Source: Bog-473 sp963750075
GTDB taxonomy: Bacteria; Actinomycetota; Acidimicrobiia; Acidimicrobiales; RAAP-2
Direction: 5' to 3'
Length of the DNA: 64,000 bases
NCBI GenBank assembly: GCA_963750075.1
Contig: CAVVPG010000009.1
Location: forward strand, 19,018 to 83,017
Shown: positions 1 to 8,159 of the stretch, piece after piece
How the letters are laid out: every line of letters begins with the position of its first letter
Numbering within the stretch: position 1 is the stretch's first letter
Notes under the pieces: generated by a model
What the model saw: the letters and a program-made list of their open reading frames with translations, nothing else
Databases searched by the model: none
What the model was told of the DNA's origin: nothing
Position numbers and translations under genes: made by a program

Positions 1-336
1 AATGACAGGGACTGGTCCACTTTCGAGGACTTGCTGTCCGAGGATGTCGTCTACGAAGGACCCCAAACTCGTGAACGCGTCCGTGGCCGTCGTAACTACG
101 TGCGGTTCAACGTAGAGGGCTTTCCAGGTGACTGGCATCTAGAGGTCAACCGAATCATCGGAGAAGGGTTACATGCGGCCAGCTGGATCCAGTTCACGGC
201 CGCCGACGGCACAGTCCAGCCGGGACTATGTTTTTTCGATCTTCGTGACGACGGTGCCATCGTCCGCATCAGTGATTTCTGGCCAGATCCGTACGAGCTA
301 CCCGCAACCCGAGCGCATCTCGTGGAACGGTACTGA
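1..336 (+). CDS. SnoaL-like / NTF2-fold protein, 5' truncated by window edge
   Basis: The reading frame is open from base 3 of the window (reading NDRDWSTFEDLL before the first possible TTG start at 31), so the true start lies upstream. About 111 residues are visible. The order of elements (aromatic-rich helix, LLSEDVVYEGP, a GRRNYVRFN segment, then strands ending in ISDFWPDPYELP) is typical of SnoaL-like polyketide-cyclase or limonene-epoxide-hydrolase folds, which bind small hydrophobic ligands. The substrate cannot be read from the sequence. It is followed by an intergenic hairpin repeat and a convergent sulfotransferase gene. Confidence 0.6.
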   Translation, partial: NDRDWSTFEDLLSEDVVYEGPQTRERVRGRRNYVRFNVEGFPGDWHLEVNRIIGEGLHAASWIQFTAADGTVQPGLCFFDLRDDGAIVRISDFWPDPYELPATRAHLVERY

Positions 337-358
337 CGGTCCTTTTCATCAAGAGCGA

Positions 359-388
359 GGTGGCCACCCTCCCGGCGATAGGGGCACC
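359..388 (+). repeat. Intergenic hairpin repeat, copy 1
   Basis: Arms GGTGGCCACCC and GGGGCACC flank the core TCCCGGCGATA. It sits between the 3' ends of two convergent genes. It is one of seven related hairpins in the first 14 kb; this copy has an imperfect stem. Confidence 0.5.
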
Positions 389-400
389 CGCGAACCGTCC

Positions 401-1336
401 TTACACACTGATCCCGGCTGCATGGCGCCCGCCTTCGAGCCACAGTCGAAGCGCCGGATCGAGAGCCGACGCGGAGGTCTCATAGAGTGCAAGATCGTCA
501 GCCGTCAACACCCCGCGCCATCGACCGCTGTCGCCCTTGTAAAAGAAGCTGTCTGCGCCGCCCTTCCACACCATGGCCATGGGGTCATCGAAGTGGCGTG
601 CTTCGTCGCGCATGGCCTCGAGTCCGACCGTCGCGAGCAGAGCAGGCCAGTAGTCCTCGCTGACATCGATGGCGCAGAACTCAGCAATCCGACGCATCTC
701 GGTTTCAGGGTCGGCTTTTAGATCACCAAAGTGGACGAACAACACATTGGGAAGCTCTCGTATCGCCCACCAGGTCGAGAGATGGTGGTGATGTGACCAG
801 AATGGCCAGCCATCAGATTCCCATCCGAACCATCCTTCTTTTGCCCACACTGGCCACAACTCGCTCGGCGTCGCCGGGCAACGCGGAAATTCCGGCCCAG
901 GCCGATCAGGGTCGTTGAACAGTTCGAACATTATGTCCGTATAGGACGAATAGTGGTTGAACAACGACATGAAGACGTCACGGGTATCGCGGCCGACGAC
1001 GATGTACTTGGCCTGTGGGAAGAACCGAAGCCCGTCAGCAGCCAGATGGCTCTTTATGAACCGGCGATGGCGCTGTGCATCTAGACGATCGAGAATCGGT
1101 TGAAGAGGTCCCATGAACCGAGCATCGACCCACGGGGATATTTCGCTCAATCTGGCAGGCAGGGGTTTTGGTCCAAGGATCAGAGCAGCCAGGATGCGCT
1201 GCGTCCATGTCGTGCCAGCCTTGTATGCGGTCGTAACGAAGATGTCGTCATCGCGCGGTACGAACTGGTCCCAACGTGTGCTGTCGAGGTGGTGATTGCG
1301 GTACTCGCGGGTTCGCTCGGGTGGTTCGAGGCTCAT
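401..1336 (-). CDS. Sulfotransferase family protein
   Basis: This 311-residue protein matches the cytosolic PAPS-dependent sulfotransferase family in length and motif order. The 5'-phosphosulfate-binding loop reads YKAGTTWTQ at residues 38-46, a KSHL segment with the usual catalytic His is at 95-98, and the 3'-phosphate-binding segment reads VVGRDTRDVFMSLFNHY at about 113-129. Family knowledge: these enzymes transfer sulfate from PAPS to hydroxyl or amine groups of small molecules. The acceptor is unknown. The ATG at 1336 gives the expected N-terminus but has no clear Shine-Dalgarno sequence. It is a monocistronic gene on the minus strand, convergent with the SnoaL-like gene. Confidence 0.85.
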   Translation of the reverse strand: MSLEPPERTREYRNHHLDSTRWDQFVPRDDDIFVTTAYKAGTTWTQRILAALILGPKPLPARLSEISPWVDARFMGPLQPILDRLDAQRHRRFIKSHLAADGLRFFPQAKYIVVGRDTRDVFMSLFNHYSSYTDIMFELFNDPDRPGPEFPRCPATPSELWPVWAKEGWFGWESDGWPFWSHHHHLSTWWAIRELPNVLFVHFGDLKADPETEMRRIAEFCAIDVSEDYWPALLATVGLEAMRDEARHFDDPMAMVWKGGADSFFYKGDSGRWRGVLTADDLALYETSASALDPALRLWLEGGRHAAGISV

Positions 1337-1399
1337 CGCGACAAATCATGCCACCAAGCCCGTTCTGGAACTGATCCGATCAAGCCTGACTGGCATTAT

Positions 1400-1424
1400 C
1401 CTGTTCCCGGCGTTCGGGGACAGG
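1400..1424 (+). repeat. Intergenic hairpin repeat, copy 2
   Basis: Arms CCTGTTCCC (1400-1408) and GGGGACAGG (1416-1424) form a 9-bp stem with one G-T pair around the loop GGCGTTC. This is the cleanest hairpin of the family. It sits between the divergent sulfotransferase and small membrane protein genes. Confidence 0.6.
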
Positions 1425-1476
1425 TTGAACGTCGGGCACTTACAGACTCGGTCCGGGTGGCCGATAATGAAGGCGC

Positions 1477-1827
1477 ATGCCACTAAGGGTCCGATCGGTA
1501 GCGCTGAATGGGGGTTCTGTCGTAGTCGGACTCGGTGACGGCTTTCTCTTGTTGTGGACCATCACGTTCATGGCCTCGGCTCTCAACCTTGCTTTCGCCC
1601 ATCAATACTGGTTACTGGGTCTGCTCATGTGTCTTGTTGCTCTCGGCCTGGTGGTTGCTCTTGTTCCGACGGTCTTTGCCGCTGGTGAGGGCCACTCGGA
1701 GAATGGGCTGAGCGTCGGGAACATCCGCCGAGTTGCTGCTTGCCTTCTGGCCCCTCTGATTGTGTCCGCAGTCGCCTCCTTCATCGCCTGGGGACTAACG
1801 GCGGGTGTCACGGGGAGCATCTACTGA
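1477..1827 (+). CDS. Small membrane protein of unknown function
   Basis: A 116-residue protein with three likely membrane segments: about residues 15-38 (VVVGLGDGFLLLWTITFMAS), 43-67 (YWLLGLLMCLVALGLVVALVP) and 88-112 (CLLAPLIVSAVASFIAWGL). The ATG at 1477 is preceded by GAAGG at a plausible spacing. No family is recognised. It stands alone between the divergent sulfotransferase gene and the convergent amidohydrolase gene. The strongly hydrophobic, uninterrupted frame supports a real gene. Confidence 0.6.
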   Translation: MPLRVRSVALNGGSVVVGLGDGFLLLWTITFMASALNLAFAHQYWLLGLLMCLVALGLVVALVPTVFAAGEGHSENGLSVGNIRRVAACLLAPLIVSAVASFIAWGLTAGVTGSIY

Positions 1828-1871
1828 CGCAGACCCACATATCCGGCGGACTGGGGCAGTCTGCTCTCTGC

Positions 1872-3011
1872 TCAGCTCGGCCAGGGCGCCCTCAAGAGAT
1901 AGGCGGCGTTGCCTCCAAAGAAGCCTGCAGAGCCCTCCTCCGGCACGAGCCCCGAGGCTTTGTAGTCCTCGATTGCGGTAGACGTCCCCTCGGTATGGGG
2001 ATAGTCACTGCAGGCCATGAAGATGTCGCCGGAGCGTGCCATCAATCGGTGAGGCTGCTCGTACGAAAAGGCTGCAACTCGCACCTGACGTCGGAAGTGT
2101 TCGCTTGGCATGAGAGAGAGTTCCGTGGATTCCCCATTGAAGCGCGCCGTGTGGCGGTACCCACCATCCATCATCTGGAGGTGCTGCGGGACCCACGTGG
2201 CGGATAGTTCCATGATGCCCATCCGAAGATCTGGGTAGCGCTCCAGAACACCGTTCAGGATCAGGTCGGTTATCGCGAGGGCTGCGCCCGTCCATATGAA
2301 GACAACGCTAAGCGGTGAGATCCCGCCCTCCATCTCCTCTCCGTACCACGCCTCGTCGAATGGGCGAGGTTGATTGGCGACGTGGAACACCGGTGTGATC
2401 CCGTGGTCCACGAATGCAGCCCAAGCGCGATCGAGCTCGGGGTGCGACAGGGGCCGCCCGTCCACCAACGAGGGCGCGATCAAGGCCAGACGGATGTCAC
2501 CATCAGCCAGCGTCGCCAACTGAGTTTCGAGCCATGCCAAATTTCGAAGACTCAAGTGGGCCACCGGATAGAGCCGCCCCCCACCTTTGGCGGCTATCTC
2601 TACGATCCAACGGTTCCACGCGGTCATGTTGGCCAGGGTGGCGCGCAAATCATGCTGGAGATGTCGCTCCCAACTGATGCCGTAGTTCGGAAACATGATC
2701 GAGGCGTCGAAGCCGGCTCGATCTAGCTGAAGGAGGCGAGCCTCTGGGTCGGAGTAGCTCGCTGTGAACTCGTCGAGGTCGAAATCCGCAGGCAAGCCAT
2801 CCAGCAAGCGTTGCCGAAAAACGCCGATACCGTCGACGTCACCCGGGCGATGTGGGCCGCCCAGGCTCAGGCGACGATCGCCGAACATCAACCAGGTATA
2901 ACCGAGATCGTCTTTTGCCATGTGCAGTGCAACGTCGCGATCCACCGGGTCGACGTACTCCTGCCACATTCCAGACGGCTCAAAGAGGTGGGTGTCGGAG
3001 TCGATGAGCAT
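1872..3011 (-). CDS. Amidohydrolase family 2 (TIM-barrel metal-dependent hydrolase)
   Basis: A 379-residue member of the amidohydrolase-2 family, related to 2-amino-3-carboxymuconate-6-semialdehyde decarboxylase-type enzymes. The N-terminus LIDSDTHLFEPSGMW carries the D-x-H metal-binding motif at residues 6-8. Later segments include ITPVFHVANQP, a LSATWVPQHLQMMDGGY stretch (common in the family as W-v-p-h-l-r-r-D) and CSDYPHTEGTST near the C-terminus, the usual metal Asp region. The frame extends upstream, but the ATG at 3011 has AGGAGG about 9 bases before it and gives the expected family start. Substrate unknown. Such proteins often serve in aromatic or terpenoid breakdown. Confidence 0.85.
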   Translation of the reverse strand: MLIDSDTHLFEPSGMWQEYVDPVDRDVALHMAKDDLGYTWLMFGDRRLSLGGPHRPGDVDGIGVFRQRLLDGLPADFDLDEFTASYSDPEARLLQLDRAGFDASIMFPNYGISWERHLQHDLRATLANMTAWNRWIVEIAAKGGGRLYPVAHLSLRNLAWLETQLATLADGDIRLALIAPSLVDGRPLSHPELDRAWAAFVDHGITPVFHVANQPRPFDEAWYGEEMEGGISPLSVVFIWTGAALAITDLILNGVLERYPDLRMGIMELSATWVPQHLQMMDGGYRHTARFNGESTELSLMPSEHFRRQVRVAAFSYEQPHRLMARSGDIFMACSDYPHTEGTSTAIEDYKASGLVPEEGSAGFFGGNAAYLLRAPWPS

Positions 3012-3192
3012 GTTACTGCGCCTCCTATCCGAACGCTCCAAATGAACCAGAGCGTTCGTTGTAAACCCTACCGCCGGATTGCGGATAGAGCCTGAAGGGG
3101 TTCGCACGAGCCGCGTGGCCGGGTGGTCCTTCTTCTTCCCTGCGCAATCGGACGACGATCTGTCCTGGGTGAGCATCGTCAGAGCGCCGAGA

Positions 3193-3221
3193 GTGCTCCC
3201 CCTCCCGGCGGACGGGGGCAC
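3193..3221 (+). repeat. Intergenic hairpin repeat, copy 3
   Basis: GTGC-T-CCCCC (3193-3202) can pair with GGGGGCAC (3214-3221) around TCCCGGCGGAC. It sits between the 5' end of the amidohydrolase gene and the 3' end of the methyltransferase gene. The stem bases differ from copy 2 but remain complementary. Confidence 0.55.
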
Positions 3222-3246
3222 CCAGCTTCCAACGACCGAAGAGACT

Positions 3247-4101
3247 CTATGGCGCGCTCCGACTTGCTACAGCAACGACCGCGAACATCGTGAGAGCCAT
3301 CGAAAAGCGGCCTTCGCGTGCAGCCGAGTGAATGGTCGACACGAACCGATCCCGGTCGTCGGCGTCGCCGAGTTGTCCGGCATCAATGAGGTCCTCGGCG
3401 AGGCTGGACATCGAAAAGCATCCGTCGGGAGCAGGTGACTCGTCGGGATTCCAAGCAGTCCAATGCTGTGTGGCCGTCGTTTGATCCACCAGTTCGAGTC
3501 CGATGTCGTGGACGAGGTCAGCGAGCCGGCGCCCGATGTTAGACGCTCGGCGTCGCTCGATCTGCATGGCGTCGTGAACTCGCTTGGCGAGGTCGCCGTC
3601 GCCGACGTCGATGTCAAACGTCGACCAATCGGTCTCGATGAGTGACAGGAGGCCGCCTGGCCGTAGCACGCGGGCCATCTCGGCGACGGCTGCTTTGGGA
3701 TCGGTCAACCACTGCAGGGTCCGTTCGGATCGAGCGATGTCGAAGGTGCAATCCGGCTCGGCAAGCTCAAGGGCGTCGCCGATGGTGAAGCGGACCCGGC
3801 ACTTCGCTGTGCGCGCCCGCGATCGGGCACCTGCGATCATCTCCGCCGAGGCGTCGATGCCGACTATCTCTCCATCGCTTCCGAGATCGTCAGCCAGGGC
3901 GAGGGCGGCATCGCCCAGGCCGCAGCCGATGTCGAGGAGCCGCTGATCAGGGGTGAGGTTCAGCTGCTCGCGTTCCCATGCGCGAAGTTGAAGGGTGGCT
4001 TCCCAGCACCCGGTGGCCTCCATCGTTTCGAGAAGAACCGAGACATTCGGATCGCCGTCGACCCGCTCGTAGCCGAGCGCATGAGTATCATCCGCGTCCA
4101 T
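3247..4101 (-). CDS. Class I SAM-dependent methyltransferase
   Basis: A 284-residue protein. Motif I reads LLDIGCGLGDAAL at residues 55-67. It is followed by VGIDASAEMI (the acidic residue that binds the SAM ribose), FTIGDALEL, a short FDIARSERTLQWL segment and RVLRPGGLLSLIE (the post-motif loop), which is the UbiE/arsenite-methyltransferase-like order. Length and motif order are complete, so it looks intact, in contrast to two damaged methyltransferase genes later in this region (near 8645-9393 and 13706-14196). The C-terminal domain after about residue 170 may select the substrate, which cannot be inferred. Confidence 0.85.
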   Translation of the reverse strand: MDADDTHALGYERVDGDPNVSVLLETMEATGCWEATLQLRAWEREQLNLTPDQRLLDIGCGLGDAALALADDLGSDGEIVGIDASAEMIAGARSRARTAKCRVRFTIGDALELAEPDCTFDIARSERTLQWLTDPKAAVAEMARVLRPGGLLSLIETDWSTFDIDVGDGDLAKRVHDAMQIERRRASNIGRRLADLVHDIGLELVDQTTATQHWTAWNPDESPAPDGCFSMSSLAEDLIDAGQLGDADDRDRFVSTIHSAAREGRFSMALTMFAVVAVASRSAP

Positions 4102-4179
4102 GCCGTAGACGCTAGGACGAGCTGCGAATCGGGAGCCATACTGCCCCAGGGTGCCGATCAGCCACGCCCAGGGCCAGCA

Positions 4180-4650
4180 TTAGGGGACGGCCGGTGAAAA
4201 CTCAAGTTGTTCGGTCAGGAGCTCGAGCGAGCTGTGCAGCTGTGCGAAGCGACGTGGCCCGAGGATCTCTTCGATCTGCTGCTGAGCCGTCCCCGCCGCG
4301 GCGTAAATAGTCTCTTGGAGCTGCCGTCCCTTGGCGGTAAGTTGGATCACACGAGCCCGACCGTCGACCGAATCGGGGACGCGCAATAGGTACCCGTGTC
4401 CTTCCAGGTGCCTGAGCATGTCGTTGACCGACTGTTTCGTGATCCCCACACGATCCGCGAGCTGACTGGGACGTACCCCCTCGACGCCGGGATAGCGCCA
4501 GAGCGCGACATGCGCTGCGCTCAGATCGTCGAATCCTGCCGCAACAACTCCCGCATACAGCTGAACTCGGACCCACTGCCACACGACACCGAGCATGGCC
4601 CCGACGTACGGGGGCCGCTGCCCGTCCGGGCCGGAGGAATTGCTTGACAT
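4180..4650 (-). CDS. MarR family transcriptional regulator
   Basis: A 156-residue winged-helix protein. The recognition-helix region reads VRPSQLADRVGITKQSVNDMLRHLEGHGYL, followed by the wing VPDSVDGRARVIQLTAKG, the MarR signature. The frame continues upstream, but the ATG at 4650 gives the normal family length and lies just beside the operator-like palindrome. It is transcribed away from a cupin and a VOC gene, the usual layout for a MarR regulator controlling a small detoxification or catabolic operon and itself. The ligand is unknown. The two palindromes at 4653 and 4679 are its likely binding sites. Confidence 0.88.
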   Translation of the reverse strand: MSSNSSGPDGQRPPYVGAMLGVVWQWVRVQLYAGVVAAGFDDLSAAHVALWRYPGVEGVRPSQLADRVGITKQSVNDMLRHLEGHGYLLRVPDSVDGRARVIQLTAKGRQLQETIYAAAGTAQQQIEEILGPRRFAQLHSSLELLTEQLEFSPAVP

Positions 4651-4652
4651 AG

Positions 4653-4671
4653 TCGTAAGGTTACCATACGA
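4653..4671. promoter_or_regulatory. Candidate MarR operator 1
   Basis: The 19-bp sequence TCGTAAGGTTACCATACGA is palindromic except for one pair of positions. It lies 3 bp upstream of the marR-like start codon and about 65 bp upstream of the divergent cupin gene. Confidence 0.65.
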
Positions 4672-4678
4672 TCCGAGA

Positions 4679-4697
4679 TCGTAAGGATACCGGACTA
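4679..4697. promoter_or_regulatory. Candidate MarR operator 2
   Basis: TCGTAAGGATACCGGACTA matches operator 1 at 15 of 19 positions, in the same orientation and 26 bp downstream. The left half is the better preserved half. Confidence 0.5.
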
Positions 4698-4736
4698 CCT
4701 GAACGGGACGGGTTCTGACCTCAGGAGGTGGCCGAA

Positions 4737-5249
4737 GTGACGACAGCAGTTGTTGACTCCCCCGAGAACGAGCAGGCGCAGGCATGGTGGTTCCTCGACA
4801 CCTTGGTCGTCGAGCACCGCTGCGCACCCGGAATGGACACAGTGGTGCTCGAGATGACCCTGCCGGCCGGTTCGTCGCCCCCGCTGCACATTCACGAGGA
4901 CTTGGACGACACCTGGTACATCCTTGATGGCCAAATGGTGGTGCGCTGTGGCGACGACGAATTAGTCGTCGGCGCGGGGCACTGGGTCTCCATGCCACGT
5001 GGCGTTCCCCACACGTTCCGGGTGGTGGGTGATCGCGAAGCGCGGATTCTCCTCGTGCACGACAATGCCAGCTTCCGTGACTTCATTCGCGAACTGAGCA
5101 GTCCCGCGAGGGCGCACGTGGTTCCGACCCAGCCGCACTTTCCGCCGATGGACGAATTGGCGCGTATTGCCGCGTCGCACGACCTCAGGCCACTTGGGCC
5201 GCCGATGAGCGTCGAAGAGAGCAGCGCGGTACTTGCGGCTGTCGTGTGA
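4737..5249 (+). CDS. Cupin-domain protein
   Basis: A 170-residue protein with a single cupin barrel. The first cupin motif is PPLHIHEDLDDTWYILDGQM (two His and an acidic residue for metal binding) and the second is PRGVPHTFRVVGDRE. A GTG at 4728 is also in frame, but the ribosome-binding sequence AGGAGG overlaps it and lies 8 bases before the GTG at 4737, so 4737 is preferred. The C-terminal part (HFPPMDELARIAASHDL) resembles quercetin-dioxygenase-like cupins with a helical tail. It is probably co-transcribed with the VOC gene 28 bp downstream and controlled by the divergent MarR protein. Confidence 0.8.
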   Translation: MTTAVVDSPENEQAQAWWFLDTLVVEHRCAPGMDTVVLEMTLPAGSSPPLHIHEDLDDTWYILDGQMVVRCGDDELVVGAGHWVSMPRGVPHTFRVVGDREARILLVHDNASFRDFIRELSSPARAHVVPTQPHFPPMDELARIAASHDLRPLGPPMSVEESSAVLAAVV

Positions 5250-5277
5250 TATGTCATCGCGCGAAGGAGGTAGCTCC

Positions 5278-5676
5278 GTGCAGGTGCAAGCACTCGGCCA
5301 TGTCGTCCTCAAGGTTCGCGATCTGCAACTAGCCGAAGTCTTCTATTCGCGCACCTTGGGCATGAGAGTCGTGTTGAGGATCGAAGATCCACGGATGACA
5401 TTCTTCACCCTTGAGACGCCAGGAAACCATCATGACTTCGCCCTTATGGAGATCGATGCAGTCGCGTCAGCACCGGCTGACGACGCCACCGGCCTCGCTC
5501 ATGTGGCATTCAAGATCGGCCGCTCAGCTGAAGAGCTCCGCCTCGCACGGAGTGTGCTCGAGATTGAGAGAACCCCAGTCCTCTACGAAGCCGAGCGGAA
5601 GTCCACGCGGAGTCTTCACGTCCTCGATCCGGACGGGAACGAGATCGAGCTGTACGTCGACGTCTCAGAAACCTGA
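5278..5676 (+). CDS. VOC / glyoxalase-fold protein
   Basis: A 132-residue vicinal-oxygen-chelate protein with two beta-alpha-beta-beta-beta modules. The first has metal His in LGHVVLKVRDL, the second has His in GLAHVAFKIG and Glu in DPDGNEIELYVD. The frame opens at 5233, but GAAGGAGG lies 7 bases before the GTG at 5278, which sets the start. It is second in an operon with the cupin gene. Family members include glyoxalase I, extradiol dioxygenases and fosfomycin-resistance proteins. The sequence does not distinguish them, though the size fits a glyoxalase or dioxygenase-like single-domain form. Confidence 0.82.
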   Translation: MQVQALGHVVLKVRDLQLAEVFYSRTLGMRVVLRIEDPRMTFFTLETPGNHHDFALMEIDAVASAPADDATGLAHVAFKIGRSAEELRLARSVLEIERTPVLYEAERKSTRSLHVLDPDGNEIELYVDVSET

Positions 5677-6479
5677 TCCGTTTGCGCCGTTCCTGGGCTC
5701 GGCGCCAGTTGACACTGAGCCGGCGTACGGGGCTACCCTGAACTCAAGATTCCGGGTTTAGTATCTGGGAGGCGTGCGTTCTGGGATCTGATTTGGTCGA
5801 CTCGATGACTGTCGTGTCGATCGCATTTGCCGTGTGCTGAACCCGAGCGTGGTCAGCTCCTAATTCTCTTGTTCGCGAGCACTGAAGAGTTGCCATTCAC
5901 CCTGCAGGCCTTTGAGCACGTGGGAGCCCCGGTCGCGGAACACGAACTCCGAGTTGTGGACCAGCGAGCGAGTGGTGGCGGAGACCAAGATCTCACCCGC
6001 GTCCGCAACACCAAGGATTCGCGCAGCCTCGTGGACGGCGATACCTCGAACATCAGTCCCTACGAGTTCGACCTCTCCGACGTGGACACTCGCACGGATG
6101 CGGAGACCTTCGCCTGCGGCGGTCCGCCCGATCGCCACCGCGCAACGCAGCGCGGCTGCTGGTGCGTCGAAGGTCGCGAGCAGGCCATCACCGGTCGTGT
6201 TGACCTCGCGGCCATGGTGTCGCTCAAGTGCCGCCCGTGCCGCCTCGTAGTGTGTCGATAGCAACTCCCGCCAGGCCACGTCGCCGAGTCGATTCGCAGT
6301 CACGGTCGAGTCGACCAGATCGGTGAACAACAGCGTGACCAGCGCCCGGTTGTGTGTCCCAATCAGGCGGAATCCTGCAAAGGCTCGCAGGCCCGACCAC
6401 TCGATCTGGACACACGGCTCGTCACCGAGGGTGTACCCGTCGTGGCCAGGCGGGATCTCGAAGGCGTCTAGGGGCCCGA

Positions 6480-6487
6480 ACTTGAGC
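6480..6487. repeat. Target-site duplication, left copy
   Basis: ACTTGAGC directly abuts the left end of the IS element. The identical octamer abuts the right end at 7913-7920. Confidence 0.9.
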
Positions 6488-7912
6488 GGTTCTTCGGAAT
6501 CTGGCGGGGTCTGCGACCTCACCGGACGACGATCGAACCGAGCACTCGCCAGTTCGGCTTGCCGGCGTAGAGCAACGCGCGGATCCGGTAGTTCTCGAAG
6601 TTGCGAAACCCGAAGCCGATCCGTTTGATGCGCTTGATCAGATTGTTGAGCGCTTCGGTGGGGCCGTTGGAGACTCGGGCCAGGTGGAAGTTAGCGATCT
6701 TGTCGAACCAGGCGTGCAGGGTCCGCCCAAGCTTTTGGACTTCGGGCGGCATGGCCCGTTTGCGGCAGTGACGCTGGAGTTCGTCGAGCATCGCTTTGGC
6801 CTCGTCGGGGTCCCTGGTTCGATAGAAGTCGCGCAGGCGCTCTTTGACCCGGTAGGCGATGGCCACCTCGGCGTTCGGGTCGCCGAGCGCGAGCAGTGAC
6901 CACAGGCGCTCGGTGGCACCGGGGTCGAGCTTCTCCTCGCCGCGCAACAGGACGCGCCGCGCCCGATAGAGCGGGTCGTCACGCCGGCCCCGATGCCCGG
7001 TCTGTTCGGTCTGGACGCGCCGGCGCACGGCGTCGAGGCAGCGATTGGCCAGCGAGATGACGTGGAAGGGGTCGACCACCTGGTCCGCCTGGGGCAACAT
7101 CACCGTGTAGACCGCCGCATAGGTGGCCGACATGTCGAGGGCACCGAAGCGGATCCGCTCCTTCCAGGGCTTGGGTTGTTTGTCGATCCAGCCCGCCACA
7201 TCGGTGTATTTGCGGGTGGGGAGGATCTCGATGATCTGGTGGTTCTCCACGTCGGCCACCGTGGTGGCGTAGTCGGTGTGGTTCCTCGTCGAGAGTTTGA
7301 CGAAGGACGTCTCGTCGAGGCCGATGGCCGTGGTGCGGTTCAAGCGCTTGCGGTCGGCGGCCAAGAGGGCCTCGCCATAGGTGATCACGGCGTCGTTGAC
7401 CGTGTGCCAGTCACAAGACAGCTCGGCCGCCACCTCTGAGACGGTGCGGCCCCCACCGACCTGGACGGTGGCCCACTTAGCCGCCCGAGTGGTGAGCAGG
7501 CACGCCTTGGCGGCAATGCGATGATCCTCGAGCACCCAAGATCGCTTGGCACAAGCCCGGTTCACGCAGCGCACGCGGTGCTTGCGCCAGGCCAACGACA
7601 TGGCGGCGCCATAGACGGGAAGGTCCACGTAGTGGACCACCGGACGTTCTTTGATCTGGGCCCGTTGCCCACAACCCGGGCACGAGACCACACCGATGAC
7701 CTGCTCGATCATCAGCTCGACGTCGGGTCCGCGGCGCTCATACGCGAGGACGCGCACGTCTTGAGACCCACCAGGGCGGCGAGGATCTCACTAGGGTGGA
7801 CGAGGACGAAGGTGCTTCTTGGTTGTTGGCTCACACCACAAGCCTGAAGCGCCTTCGCCTATTTCTGGGTGACCCCGGTCACCAGGGACTCCCCGCTGAA
7901 ATCCGAAGAGCC
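6488..7912 (-). mobile_element. ISL3-family insertion sequence, 1425 bp
   Basis: The ends are imperfect inverted repeats: GGTTCTTCGGAATCTGGCGG at the left, and GGCTCTTCGGATTTCAGCGG read inward from the right. They are bordered by the perfect 8-bp direct repeat ACTTGAGC. Terminal GG-TCTTCGG repeats, 8-bp duplications, about 1.4 kb length and a single ISL3 transposase all fit the family. It has landed in a cupin-cyclase gene. Confidence 0.92.
6519..7757 (-). CDS. ISL3 family transposase, probably missing its first codons by frameshift
   Basis: The 412-residue frame has the N-terminal ISL3 zinc finger (CPGCG...CVNRACAKRSW), a helix-turn-helix region (RTVSEVAAELSCDWHTVNDAV), and catalytic DDE residues in GLDETS, FGALDMSATY and VSNGPTEALNNLIKRIKR. 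In another frame just upstream, a GTG at 7834 begins MSQQPRSTF and continues SEILAALVGLK, which is how this family normally begins. One missing base near 7760 would join it to VRVLAYERRG. The transposase is therefore either frameshifted or starts internally at the GTG at 7757, which lacks a good ribosome-binding site. Confidence 0.9.
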   Translation of the reverse strand: MRVLAYERRGPDVELMIEQVIGVVSCPGCGQRAQIKERPVVHYVDLPVYGAAMSLAWRKHRVRCVNRACAKRSWVLEDHRIAAKACLLTTRAAKWATVQVGGGRTVSEVAAELSCDWHTVNDAVITYGEALLAADRKRLNRTTAIGLDETSFVKLSTRNHTDYATTVADVENHQIIEILPTRKYTDVAGWIDKQPKPWKERIRFGALDMSATYAAVYTVMLPQADQVVDPFHVISLANRCLDAVRRRVQTEQTGHRGRRDDPLYRARRVLLRGEEKLDPGATERLWSLLALGDPNAEVAIAYRVKERLRDFYRTRDPDEAKAMLDELQRHCRKRAMPPEVQKLGRTLHAWFDKIANFHLARVSNGPTEALNNLIKRIKRIGFGFRNFENYRIRALLYAGKPNWRVLGSIVVR

Positions 7913-7920
7913 ACTTGAGC
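7913..7920. repeat. Target-site duplication, right copy
   Basis: ACTTGAGC, identical to 6480-6487, directly outside the right end of the IS element. Confidence 0.9.
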
Positions 7921-8159
7921 GTGGTCCCGTCGCGCATCACCACCTCGAACCGGCCTGACAACACAACGCCCACGTGGCGTGCCTCGCACAAGTCCCCGCC
8001 GACATGGGGGCTCACGTGCGTTGACCACCGCCAACCTGGCTCCATCACGATATGCCCCACGGTTACGTCGCCGAGGTCGACCTGCTGGACCTTGATGCCT
8101 GGGAACTCGAGCGTCTCGTCAGGGCTCGTCAAATTTTGGCACGAGCCTCGGCCATGCAC

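Larger units (their letters stand above)
5860..8159 (-). pseudogene. Cupin-adenylate/guanylate cyclase gene interrupted by an IS element
   Basis: The 5' part (8159 down to 7913, GTG start) encodes the first half of a cupin ending ...FEVVMRDGTTLK. The 3' part (6487 down to 5860) resumes FGPLDAFEIPPGHDGY, completes the cupin and continues into a class III nucleotide cyclase domain (LFTDLVDST with the metal Asp, NTTGDGLLATF with the second Asp, then an AVHEAARIL helix). Removing the IS at 6488-7912 and one copy of the 8-bp duplication rejoins the two parts exactly in frame, so the intact product would be a sensor cupin fused to a cyclase of about 290 residues. The 3' part could still be translated alone from 6522, with a complete cyclase domain. 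Confidence 0.88.
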
